Source of the DNA: Candidatus Curtissbacteria bacterium
GTDB lineage: Bacteria; Patescibacteria; Microgenomatia; Curtissbacterales; GWA2-41-24
Direction of reading: 5' to 3'
Length of the DNA stretch: 64,000 nt
Assembly: GCA_030647775.1 (NCBI GenBank)
Contig: JAUSJC010000005.1
Coordinates: 1-64,000 of the forward strand
The translations under genes were made by a program, and so were the position numbers. The notes under the pieces were generated by a model. That model was not told the origin of the DNA. It did no database searches and saw nothing but the letters and a program-made list of their open reading frames with translations. How positions within the stretch are numbered: the first letter of the stretch is position 1; the number at the start of each line of letters is the position of its first letter. This document shows, piece by piece, positions 15,737 to 23,159 of the stretch.

Positions 15737-15759
15737 AAATTGACCTAACTGGTCAATTT
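15737..15759 (-). terminator. Perfect dyad over the ATPase/winged-helix stop codon
   Basis: AAATTGACC / GGTCAATTT, nine pairs around a five-base loop, overlapping the stop at 15745-15747. No T tract follows, so it may be a weak terminator or a binding site. Confidence 0.5.
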
Positions 15760-17040
15760 ATATCCGCGGGTTTTCACCGTTACTATCTGATATTTGCTCT
15801 TTTGGCTCTTTAGTTTTGTTCGCAGTCTAGCTACCAGCCTATCAATCGTCCAATCCGAAACCCCCAGCTCCTCTACTTCCGGCCAGACCCTTTCGATAAT
15901 CTGTTCCCTTTCGCAAACTTCGTTTTTACTGGCCAGAAGGAAATCGTAAAGCTGTTTCTCTTTTTTTGTCAGGTCCACTTTTTCCGCGTCCTGTCCGTTA
16001 TTTTTTAAACCCCCAACATAACCTGCAAAAAGCGGGCTGAAAATGGCGTTGTCTTCTCCAATAATTCCCGTTTCCCATAGATAACTACCGCCGCTCCTAT
16101 CCTTTTTCTCGGGCTCTTCACCGGCAAGAATTTTTAAAAGCACCATGCGCTCGTCAGAATTTAAACTTTCCCAAATCTCTTCCGATTGTAAAGTTACTCT
16201 CTCGTCCGAAGTTATCATGTCCAAATAGTTTGTCTCATCGATCTTTTCCGTCTTGCCGCGCTGGTTCAAAACAATTAGGCAAAGCTGTAAATATTGGACG
16301 TGCCCTCCCGTCAAATCTAAGAGTTTCTCGCGAAGCGCACGTGTTGGGTGAATATTATATTTTTCCTCCAAAGTATCGAAAATAATTTCCATATTGGCGC
16401 GCTTGGCCGGTTTGACATAAACCGGGTGGGAAAAAACCGAAAGGAGTTTCCTTTCAAAAACCTCCGGCGCGATTTCATCAAGCGCCCGAAAACTCGTAAA
16501 AACATAGGAAAGTTTGTGGCCGGTCTCTTCATGCAGGGCTATCAGGTTGCGGAAAAATTCGGGAGTGATAGCACCGGCGAACCTGTCAAACCTTAAAAAG
16601 AAAAATGTCGGCAAAATCCCCTCTTTGGCAATTTCGGAAATCGACTTTCTAAATGATTCAATCGCCAAAAAAGCATCCCGGGATTGGATTGTCTCCAAAA
16701 ACCTAACGGAAATGTCTTTCTTTACCTTTGCCGGAACGTCCGATTTTTCAACTTTATCGGAAAGTCTTTTAAAGGTCAGGATCCAAAATGGAAAAAGGTC
16801 AATTTCTACCAGATTATTAAGGTCGACAGGAATAAACAAATGCTTTTCCCCGTGATTAATGTATTTGGAAACGGTGTCTTTATGATAAAGAAAGAAACGC
16901 AAAAAGTTGGAGATACCGACACGCTTCATACCCACAAGCTCAACATTATAGCGCAGCCTCAAATGCTCTCCCAAAGTACGCGCATCTTCCTCACGAAAAC
17001 TCAGGGGATATTTGGCTTCAATATGATGAATAGCGTCCAT
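15745..17040 (-). CDS. Degenerate AAA/STAND-type ATPase fused to an OmpR-like winged-helix domain
   Basis: 431 residues from the ATG at 17040; ATG or GTG codons upstream (17067, 17157, 17166) would translate through two dyads and are less likely. The N-terminal 300 residues look like an AAA_16/STAND-type NTPase, but the P-loop reads VGMKRVGISNF, without the lysine of GxxxxGK[ST], so ATP binding is doubtful. FFFLRFDRFA is the candidate Walker B strand. Residues about 345-431 form an OmpR/PhoB winged helix (LTKKEKQLYDFLLASK ... VARLRTKL ... KTRGYKL). Likely a one-component regulator of unknown signal. Two inverted repeats directly upstream suggest autoregulation. Confidence 0.8.
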   Translation of the reverse strand: MDAIHHIEAKYPLSFREEDARTLGEHLRLRYNVELVGMKRVGISNFLRFFLYHKDTVSKYINHGEKHLFIPVDLNNLVEIDLFPFWILTFKRLSDKVEKSDVPAKVKKDISVRFLETIQSRDAFLAIESFRKSISEIAKEGILPTFFFLRFDRFAGAITPEFFRNLIALHEETGHKLSYVFTSFRALDEIAPEVFERKLLSVFSHPVYVKPAKRANMEIIFDTLEEKYNIHPTRALREKLLDLTGGHVQYLQLCLIVLNQRGKTEKIDETNYLDMITSDERVTLQSEEIWESLNSDERMVLLKILAGEEPEKKDRSGGSYLWETGIIGEDNAIFSPLFAGYVGGLKNNGQDAEKVDLTKKEKQLYDFLLASKNEVCEREQIIERVWPEVEELGVSDWTIDRLVARLRTKLKSQKSKYQIVTVKTRGYKLTS

Positions 17041-17041
17041 C

Positions 17042-17087
17042 CTTCGTATGATATTACGAAGCACCATTGTGATACAACAATCACAAT
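17042..17087 (-). promoter_or_regulatory. Two adjacent inverted repeats upstream of the ATPase/winged-helix gene
   Basis: CTTCGTA-N6-TACGAAG (17042-17061) and ATTGTGAT-N6-ATCACAAT (17066-17087), both perfect and four bases apart, directly before the ATG at 17040. They fit operator sites for a dimeric winged-helix protein. The second resembles a CRP site but has eight rather than six bases between TGTGA and TCACA. Confidence 0.65.
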
Positions 17088-17275
17088 AGTTGGCGAAGTA
17101 ATATGCGGACTTTAGTCGCAATACTTTTTTACCAAAGTCTTTTGCAAATGATACCATCCCCAACACTTAATACTTGACACGTGATACTTGATATGTTCCC
17201 TTTGTCAGGTTTATGTCATTTAAAAGTTGTGAAAAGGTCAAGCACATAGCCAAAAGGTTCATTGATAATTAGCGT

Positions 17276-17500
17276 ATGGCAGAAAGAAATAGTGCAGGCG
17301 CGGCGTCCAATGGGCAAGGACCAGATGGACATAGGAATGAATTCCGAATTGACGGCGATACTATTCACGTCCGAAGAATACCCCTCTCAGGACACCCTAT
17401 TAGCATGGCCGGAACCATTGGCGAATTTTCAGAACCGATGCAAGAACGAATCCGCTTGCATCAAAGCGCCCTTGCCCAGAGACAAGACTTGGTAGGATAA
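17276..17500 (+). CDS. Small hypothetical protein
   Basis: 74 residues: MAERNSAGAASNGQG, then a hydrophilic body (FRIDGDTIHVRRIPLSGHP). No family recognised. A different frame at 17262-17495 covers the same DNA; this one is preferred because its residue composition is more protein-like. It lies alone between the divergent ATPase/winged-helix gene and the converging yebC. Confidence 0.45.
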   Translation: MAERNSAGAASNGQGPDGHRNEFRIDGDTIHVRRIPLSGHPISMAGTIGEFSEPMQERIRLHQSALAQRQDLVG

Positions 17501-17533
17501 AACCTCATCACCAACCTGGAGACAATCGTCTGA

Positions 17534-18274
17534 TTAGTTAGGATTTTCTATTATTTCAAAATTACTCCACACCTTCTGTACGTCGTCTAAATCTTCAAGC
17601 CGTTCCAGCACATCAAAGATCTTTTTCTGGGTCTGGGGATCCGAAACTTCAACCGTCGTCGTTGCCCGCCTGGCAAGCTCCGCCGATTGAATAGCGAACC
17701 CCTTCTCGGCAAGCGCGTTTTTAACCTTATCCAATTCGTTTGGTTTAGTGTAGATTTCCACCGCATCATCACTATCCAAAACGTCATCGGCCCCCGCGTC
17801 TACTGCCGCCTCAAAAAGTTCATCATAACTCTTACCGTTTTTGGCAAGTGTGATAAGACCGCAGTCCGAAAACATCCACGACACCGTCCCCGGTGTTACG
17901 AAACTTCCACCGGATTTTTCCAAAACGTTTTTAACTTCCGGTGTCGTTCTGTTTTTATTATCCGTTACCGCCTCAATCACGAGCGCAACCTTCCCCGGCC
18001 CGTACCCTTCATAAGTGACGGAATCCAAAGCCCCTTCAAGCCCTTTGCTCAGCCCCCTGTCAATCGCTCGCAGGATTATGTCCTTGGGCATATTGACGGC
18101 ACGGGCATGCTCCATCACCAAACGCAGTTTAAAGTTAGAAGCCGGATCTCCGCCGCCGCCTTCGCGCGCGGCAACCGTTATAGCGTTGGCAGCTTTTGTA
18201 AAAGTCGCCCCGCGCTTTACATCTGCTACGCCCTTTTGTCGCTTAATCTGCGACCACTTAGAATGCCCGCTCAT
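17534..18274 (-). CDS. yebC: YebC/PmpR-family protein
   Basis: 246 residues, full length. The family is annotated as DNA-binding regulators; recent work on relatives points to a role in translating proline-rich stretches, which would go with efp in this window. Signature N-terminus MSGHSKWSQIKRQKGVADVKRG, then AREGGGGDPASNFKLR and YEGYGPGKVALVIEA, all conserved. A TATAAT-like box lies 9 bases upstream of the ATG (minus strand), so the mRNA may be nearly leaderless. Confidence 0.95.
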   Translation of the reverse strand: MSGHSKWSQIKRQKGVADVKRGATFTKAANAITVAAREGGGGDPASNFKLRLVMEHARAVNMPKDIILRAIDRGLSKGLEGALDSVTYEGYGPGKVALVIEAVTDNKNRTTPEVKNVLEKSGGSFVTPGTVSWMFSDCGLITLAKNGKSYDELFEAAVDAGADDVLDSDDAVEIYTKPNELDKVKNALAEKGFAIQSAELARRATTTVEVSDPQTQKKIFDVLERLEDLDDVQKVWSNFEIIENPN

Positions 18275-18444
18275 AACATCGCATTATACTTCCCGCGTTT
18301 GGGTGGGCGCCAGAGGAAGGGTTCCCGACAGCGCGCAGTTGACCAAACCGGAATCAGTACAACATACCGACACCCTTTGGGTAAAACGGGTACTCTTTTC
18401 CCCCAAAATCGTCTCATATTTTCTACCTATTGACGCCAAGTTCC

Positions 18445-18450
18445 GTATAA
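18445..18450 (+). promoter_or_regulatory. -10 box for the TPR gene
   Basis: Perfect TATAAT. Initiation about seven bases on would fall at 18456-18458, next to the candidate starts GTG 18460 and ATG 18466, implying a leaderless or near-leaderless mRNA. No clear -35 at standard spacing. Confidence 0.5.
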
Positions 18451-18465
18451 TCTAATTTAGTGTCC

Positions 18466-19161
18466 ATGGCGAAGATCCTAAAAGAGCAGTGGCAAAACAT
18501 CACAGATTACGACGTTTTAGCCCAGCTTGCCGCCCAAGCCGCCCTTTCTTCTAACTGGCAGGAAGCTACCCGAATAAACGAAAAAATCCTCAAAGCCAAC
18601 AAAGACAATGTCGAAGCCCTTAACCGCTTAGCGCGTGCCATGGTTTGCATGGGCGAATTGCCAAAAGCCCAAAAGCTCTATAAAAAAGTTCTGGAAATTG
18701 ACCCTTATAACATAATCGCCCGCAAAAATTTTGATAAAATTTCCATGTCCGGCCCGACTTCCCTCAAAACAAATGGTCAAAAAACTCCCGTTCATACGGT
18801 CAACGTTTCAAATCTTTTCCTCTCCGAACCCGGCAAAACCAAAGTAATTAATCTCCTAAATCTGGCGGCCCCAAGCGCCTTGGCTATCTTAAATTTTGGA
18901 GAACAAGTCAGCATAAAACCCAAAAATCATTCGGTTGTCATCACCACTACCGAGGGAGTCTACCTTGGAGCCCTTCCCGACGATCTTGCGCATAAATTAA
19001 TCGCCTTCATTGCCGGAGGGAATGAATACGAAGCCTATATCAAAGCAGTAACATCCAAAAGTTTGACTATTTTTATTAGGGAAGTCTTGCGCTCGTCGCG
19101 CTTTACAAATCAGCCCTCGTTCCAAGCCTCACAAATATCATATTTTGATTCCGAAAAATAA
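18466..19161 (+). CDS. TPR-repeat protein with uncharacterised C-terminal domain
   Basis: 231 residues from the ATG at 18466 (a GTG six bases upstream is possible). Two tetratricopeptide repeats at about 28-95 (WQEATRINEKILKANKDN; LPKAQKLYKKVLEIDPYN) suggest a protein-interaction role. The C-terminal part (about 125-205: VSIKPKNHSVVITT, GVYLGALPDDLAHKLIAF) is a compact beta-rich domain not identified. No membrane segment. The tail YFDSEK-stop is followed by three further YFDSEE-like tails (19182-19332) interleaved with repeats. Confidence 0.82.
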   Translation: MAKILKEQWQNITDYDVLAQLAAQAALSSNWQEATRINEKILKANKDNVEALNRLARAMVCMGELPKAQKLYKKVLEIDPYNIIARKNFDKISMSGPTSLKTNGQKTPVHTVNVSNLFLSEPGKTKVINLLNLAAPSALAILNFGEQVSIKPKNHSVVITTTEGVYLGALPDDLAHKLIAFIAGGNEYEAYIKAVTSKSLTIFIREVLRSSRFTNQPSFQASQISYFDSEK

Positions 19162-19181
19162 GGAAGCAAAACAAGCTCTCT

Positions 19182-19332
19182 TATTACGACTCTGAAGAAT
19201 GAAGAGGCGCAATACGCTCTCGTCTTTCGATAGCGAAGAATGAGCTATAAGCTCTCTTTAGCCCCGCAGTGCTGAGTTTATCGAAGCACGAGGAGCGCAT
19301 GGCACTGTATATATTTTGATAGCGAGGAATAA
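19182..19332 (+). other. Three spare copies of the TPR gene's tail
   Basis: After the gene's end (SYFDSEK-stop, 19141-19161) come YYDSEE-stop (19182-19202), SFDSEE-stop (19223-19243) and YFDSEE-stop (19312-19332), all on the plus strand. They are separated by AAGCTCTCTT-type repeats and repeat R copy 5. Serine is TCC, TCT, AGC and AGC in turn; the stops are TAA, TGA, TGA and TAA. Confidence 0.8.
19257..19312 (+). repeat. Hairpin repeat R, copy 5
   Basis: TTTAGCCCCGCAG, a TGC/GCA stem with a larger loop (TGAGTTTATCGA), CGAGGAGCGC, then CATGGCACTGTATAT. It lies just before the third spare tail of the TPR gene. Confidence 0.78.
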
Positions 19333-19334
19333 CC

Positions 19335-19727
19335 CTAGTCCATTTTCCTTCGAAGATCCCTTACTGAAATTTCTCCGGACAAAATTTCGCGCCCTTGGCC
19401 GCCGCCGGCTACCTCATTTATTATTTCTTCCGGCGAGCTCTCTGTTGAGCCCAAATCATCATATCCACCAACTTCCCATGGAAACGGTCCTACGCTACCG
19501 ATTACAGCTTCTGCGTCGTCTTGCTCTGCATCTTGGTTCTCACTACCAGCCAGCACCGGCTCACCCGCCAATAATACTTCTTGCTCCGCCGCCTCACTTT
19601 CGGGCGTATCTTGGCTTATTGGCACCAAATACGACTCTTCTCGCTCGTCCTGCTCACGAACCAAGGAAAATAGGGCAATAATAAAAGAGGCAAAAAGAAT
19701 AACTACACCAACTATGACAAAAAACAT
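19335..19727 (-). CDS. Single-anchor acidic protein of unknown function
   Basis: 130 residues. One N-terminal membrane helix (about 1-22, FVIVGVVILFASFIIALFSL), then a strongly acidic Glu/Asp/Ser/Gly-rich region. The last third (EIINEVAGGGQGREIL, ISVRDLRRKMD) looks more structured. It starts directly after the LytR_C-domain gene stops, so the two likely share an operon. No family recognised. Confidence 0.7.
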   Translation of the reverse strand: MFFVIVGVVILFASFIIALFSLVREQDEREESYLVPISQDTPESEAAEQEVLLAGEPVLAGSENQDAEQDDAEAVIGSVGPFPWEVGGYDDLGSTESSPEEIINEVAGGGQGREILSGEISVRDLRRKMD

Positions 19728-20771
19728 TCAGAATAAACTCTTAGCAAAATCGCTTCCCAAATCAAGCATTATCGGTGCTCCTTGGGCATCGGACGGCGGG
19801 GCAACTATATCACACTTAAAAATGTTTGCCAAATAAGAAACAGCCCGCAAGTTCTTGGAACCGGCGACTATCCGGCACCCGGCAGTTTTTACCTCACCGG
19901 TTCCCACGCGAGTCACGTTAAAACCGGCTGACGTTGCTATCTCGCCGGCCAGTTGCCCTATTCCGGCTGCTCCCGACGAATTTTTAACTTCAAGTTTTAT
20001 ATTTTGATCGGCCAAATTCTTGATTTCAAAATATTTATTGATTGTCTGGTGTAAAAGTTCGCTGTCCAGACCTTCAATTTGAGTACCTCCGGGTCCCAAA
20101 GTGCTTCCCAAAAACTGCCCTAAATCTATAATTTTAGGCGATTTTATACCAGATAATTTAACCTGCCACCATAACCTCAAAAGGTCAATTCGGGTAATAT
20201 TTGTCGACTTTATACCCGGGATCTTCCCGACAGTCACAACTGCGGCGAGCGTCGAAAAAGAAGAAAAATTCCGGTAAGCCTCTTCCAGCGTTGCCTGGTC
20301 AATATCTTTCTTGTCTTTTAAAACCGCGTAGTTTTGGATATCCAAACCCAAAACTCTTGTTAGCACCTTGTTCATTTCCCCGCCCTTTCCAGTATTAATA
20401 TCGCTAACTTTTATAGACGGGCTTGTCGCATCACCTGTTGGCACGTTCAATTCGTCGGGTACTTTCAAAACAACAATTTCGCCAATACCCTTATTGAAAA
20501 CTAAAACTGAAGGCGGGGTCGTGGAAATTGCCGCCGCAAATGGCATCGCCTCATCCCATCTGGAATCGGAAACGTATTTCTTGAGGGAAATCGCGCGCAT
20601 TGCCCCGTTAATTATAAAAAAGCCAAGGAAAACACAGATAAAAATGGCCAAAAAGCCGCGCCACCTGCGAGCCGTTTCCATTTTGCGGAGAAAAACTTCT
20701 CTTTTTGCCCAAACGGGCCTTTTTGAAGATTTTTTGGTTTCCGGATAATCTGTCACAGTTGCCTTTGGCAA
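19728..20771 (-). CDS. Membrane-anchored LytR_C-domain protein
   Basis: 347 residues. A cytosolic N-terminus (about 1-38) is followed by one membrane helix (about 39-60) and an extracytoplasmic body. The last 90 residues match the LytR C-terminal domain (KLEVKNSSGAAGIGQLAGE, AGFNVTRVG, AGSKNLRAVSYLANIF), common at the end of cell-envelope LCP proteins. The preceding region is reminiscent of a degenerate LytR-CpsA-Psr fold, but no pyrophosphate-binding Arg cluster is identified. Envelope role inferred. Confidence 0.8.
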   Translation of the reverse strand: MPKATVTDYPETKKSSKRPVWAKREVFLRKMETARRWRGFLAIFICVFLGFFIINGAMRAISLKKYVSDSRWDEAMPFAAAISTTPPSVLVFNKGIGEIVVLKVPDELNVPTGDATSPSIKVSDINTGKGGEMNKVLTRVLGLDIQNYAVLKDKKDIDQATLEEAYRNFSSFSTLAAVVTVGKIPGIKSTNITRIDLLRLWWQVKLSGIKSPKIIDLGQFLGSTLGPGGTQIEGLDSELLHQTINKYFEIKNLADQNIKLEVKNSSGAAGIGQLAGEIATSAGFNVTRVGTGEVKTAGCRIVAGSKNLRAVSYLANIFKCDIVAPPSDAQGAPIMLDLGSDFAKSLF

Positions 20772-20817
20772 CCTAGACCTGCCCTAAAAATGAACCCTTA
20801 CACGGAAATTTCGGAAG

Positions 20818-20964
20818 TTAATATCTATCTTTCTTTTTCTTACCAATAATTTCGACCTGCGGAGGCGCATAAACTCTGTCTATCTCCCCCGCCTGCTTTT
20901 CAAGCACTTCCTTCTTCTTTTTCTTTTTATCTCCTTTATAAAAGCCTCCGTACGATCCTCCCAT
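20818..20964 (-). CDS. 48-residue lysine-rich protein
   Basis: MGGSYGGFYKGDKKKKKK at the start, a middle EVLEKQAGEIDRVYAPP, and VEIIGKKKKDRY at the end. A strong Shine-Dalgarno (GGAGGGG) lies six bases before the ATG at 20964, unusually good for this window, so it is very likely translated. I recall short Lys-rich GDKKKKKK proteins in other Patescibacteria, but no function. It ends 46 bases upstream of the LytR_C gene and may share its transcript. The basic character suggests nucleic-acid or ribosome contact; that is a guess. Confidence 0.75.
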   Translation of the reverse strand: MGGSYGGFYKGDKKKKKKEVLEKQAGEIDRVYAPPQVEIIGKKKKDRY

Positions 20965-20996
20965 AATTACCCCTCCTCCGTCATCAAGGCTTTAAT

Positions 20997-21078
20997 ATCA
21001 GAGGAGCGCCTTTGGCATTTTAGATTCGAGCTTGCGAGAATCGCATGGCCCTGTATATGCCAAGGCGAACTGCTGATA
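20997..21078 (+). repeat. Hairpin repeat R, copy 6, inside a long inverted repeat
   Basis: Core TTTTAGATTCGAGC, TTGCGAGAATCGC, then CATGGCCCTGTATAT. Outside the core lie long imperfect arms (ATATCAGAGGAGCGCC... and ...GGCGAACTGCTGATAT), so the whole stretch can fold into one hairpin of about 80 bases. Confidence 0.75.
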
Positions 21079-21166
21079 TAGTAACTTCCAAATAAACCCA
21101 TGTTGATATTGTCATCCTGAACTGACTTTGTCATCCTGAACTTGGTTCAGGATCTATTTCAGGATC

Positions 21167-21232
21167 TAGATGCCGAAATATACAGTGCCATGCGCCCTCG
21201 TTTCGCTCGGGCTAAAGTTCGGCATGACATCT
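21167..21232 (-). repeat. Hairpin repeat R, copy 7, with flanking arms
   Basis: Reverse orientation: ATATACAGTGCCATGCGC, CCTCGTTTCGCTCGGG, CTAAAG, bounded by arms TAGATGCCGAA / TTCGGCAT..ATCTA. Two TCATCCTGAACT-type repeats precede it (21113-21158). Confidence 0.75.
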
Positions 21233-21298
21233 ACATTTATTCTATCAAAGCTAAGGGAGCTTCAACAAGTAGAGAAGTTTTGCTCCGCAAAATCGTTT

Positions 21299-21408
21299 TT
21301 AAAATATCTTTAGACCCGCAGTTCTGCACTGCAGAACGAGGATCGCAAGATTTTTTGTAATCAGAAAATTTTTAGGCGCGCAACGAAGTGAGCACCGCAA
21401 AATATTTT
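21299..21408. repeat. Hairpin repeats R, copies 8 and 9, with kef tail-like ends
   Basis: Copy 8 (21308-21350) has CCCGCAG, a TTCTGCA / TGCAGAA stem and CGAGGATCGCAAG. Copy 9 (21366-21408) is short: TTTTTAGGCGCGC, AACGAAGTGAGC, ACCGCAA. On the minus strand the stretches just beyond them read L-K-I-F-stop (21361-21375 and 21299-21313), echoing H-K-I-F-stop at the end of the Kef gene. The sequence is AT-rich, so this echo is only suggestive. Confidence 0.6.
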
Positions 21409-21412
21409 GTCC

Positions 21413-23107
21413 TCAAAATATTTTATGCGCTAGAAGCTCTTCGAAGTGTTTAGCCTTGGCTTTCTTGATTTTCGAAAGATCCTCCCAATCTTCTCCCAAA
21501 ATCTTGGCGATGTGCTTGCCCCCCAAAGTTTCCGGCACAACAACATAATCGGCGCCGAGTTCATAAAGCTTAACGGCATCATGAATCCAGTAGCTGGCGC
21601 CGATAACCGGCCCTTTATAATCTTTGCTCCTGGCAAACTTGATCAAATGGTAGCTGTCATCGACATTAACGTCTGTAACCACAATCAGCCGAGCGTGTTC
21701 AAGTTCCAATTCTTCCAAAACTTCCGGGTCGGAAATATCCCCAAAAACCGCATTATAGCCGGAAGCCTTAAGCGTTTTAATTATCTCCGGATTAAAATCA
21801 ACAACCACAATTTGTGATTTATCTTTTATTTTCATCTTCAAAAACTGCAAAATGTCCCACCCCATCTGCTCCGCCCCAACCAAAATTACGTGGTCTTTCA
21901 AGTCCTTACGGTTTGTTACATAAGGATCGTGCTGTTTTTCCGGGAAAATTCTGGATATTGACCCCGCTAACCTTTTATAGATCTCTTCACCATATAAAAT
22001 TAGGTACGAGGAAAGGGCAATTGTGACGATGGCAACAGCGGAAACCAAAGCAACCATATTAGAAGTCACATAGCCAAGAACCAGTCCCGTTGTCATTAAA
22101 ATCAGCGAAAATTCACTAATCTGGGCGACTGTAATTGAGGCCAAAAACGCAGTCCTATTCCGAAACTTCAAACTCATCATAATGGCAAAAACTATAAGTG
22201 GACCTCCAACCAAAACGAAAAGTGAAAGGACAATAATCTGCCAAAGGTTTACCCCAAGCGACGAAAGAGGCATCGACGATCCAAGCACAATGAAGAAAAT
22301 AACGATGAAAAAATCGCGGATAGGTTTGACCCGCGCGGAAATTTGAATTCTATAAGGAGAAGACGCAATGGCAAGCCCTGCCAAAAACGCACCTATTGCT
22401 GTCGAAAAACCCATCGCTCCTGCCACGGCGGCCATCAAAAACGCCCATGCTAAGGCCGAAACAAACAATAGCTCAAGTGAAGAAGAAGTTAGCCGGAAAA
22501 GAAACCGTAGTAAGTATTTAGAAGATAAAAACGCCACGCCCGCCAAAACTATTCCCTTTAAAAGGGTTCCCAAAATCAAAAAGGCGGAAACTTGCTGATT
22601 TCCCAAGCCGGAAAGAATCATGAGAGCTAAAATAGCAACAACGTCTTGAACGATCAAAAACCCCACCGCGATCTTTCCGTGCAGGCTTTGAAGATCGTTT
22701 TTCTCCGAAAGCAATTTGATAATAATGACAGTAGATGAAAACGTTATCGCAAATGCTATGTACAAAGAAGCAAAGGTGCCAAACCCAAGCGCCGCTACCA
22801 AAATAAAACCAATAAGGGTAGTGAAAATAATTTGCCCCAGTCCAGTTAGGACCGCTGCGCGGCCTACATATTTTAAATCCTCAAATTTGAGCTCGATCCC
22901 AACTAAAAACAACAAAAAGGCAATTCCCAAATTTGAAAGAAGTTCAAATAGGCTTTTATCAACTTCTTTAAAAATACCGAGGCTCGAGATTATAACACCG
23001 GCCAATATGTAAGCAACAATAAGGGGTTGTTTTAAAAGTTTGGCACAAATCCCCAGACCTGTTGCCAAAACCAGAAGCGCAGAAAGTTCTAAAAAGGCAG
23101 GAGGCAT
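21413..23107 (-). CDS. Kef-type monovalent cation:proton antiporter (CPA2) with RCK domain
   Basis: 564 residues. Residues 1-385 hold about twelve membrane helices of the Na+/H+ exchanger fold (GIAFLLFLVGIELKFEDL, AFAITFSSTVIIIKLLSEKNDL, GAFLAGLAIASSPYR). Residues about 404-540 are a cytosolic RCK/TrkA-N Rossmann domain (HVILVGAEQMGWDILQFL, VVVDFNPEIIKTL, VFGDISDPEVLEELELE). Likely K+ or Na+ efflux under nucleotide control. Length and order are standard for KefB/C-like proteins. Confidence 0.93.
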   Translation of the reverse strand: MPPAFLELSALLVLATGLGICAKLLKQPLIVAYILAGVIISSLGIFKEVDKSLFELLSNLGIAFLLFLVGIELKFEDLKYVGRAAVLTGLGQIIFTTLIGFILVAALGFGTFASLYIAFAITFSSTVIIIKLLSEKNDLQSLHGKIAVGFLIVQDVVAILALMILSGLGNQQVSAFLILGTLLKGIVLAGVAFLSSKYLLRFLFRLTSSSLELLFVSALAWAFLMAAVAGAMGFSTAIGAFLAGLAIASSPYRIQISARVKPIRDFFIVIFFIVLGSSMPLSSLGVNLWQIIVLSLFVLVGGPLIVFAIMMSLKFRNRTAFLASITVAQISEFSLILMTTGLVLGYVTSNMVALVSAVAIVTIALSSYLILYGEEIYKRLAGSISRIFPEKQHDPYVTNRKDLKDHVILVGAEQMGWDILQFLKMKIKDKSQIVVVDFNPEIIKTLKASGYNAVFGDISDPEVLEELELEHARLIVVTDVNVDDSYHLIKFARSKDYKGPVIGASYWIHDAVKLYELGADYVVVPETLGGKHIAKILGEDWEDLSKIKKAKAKHFEELLAHKIF

Positions 23108-23159
23108 GTTCTTCTCGCTAAACGCTAAAAGACTGATGACTAAAGCTAAAAATCATGCG

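Noticed and set aside
17066..17087. CRP-type binding site
   Set aside because: TGTGA and TCACA are eight bases apart instead of six, and no CRP homologue is seen in the window.
17262..17495. Alternative 77-codon frame over the 74-residue gene at 17276
   Set aside because: Worse residue composition and overlapping almost fully; at most one of the two is real.
21142..21360. 72-codon plus-strand frame
   Set aside because: It is translated through repeat R copies 7 and 8 and a TCATCCTGAACT repeat, so it is most likely repeat sequence without stops.
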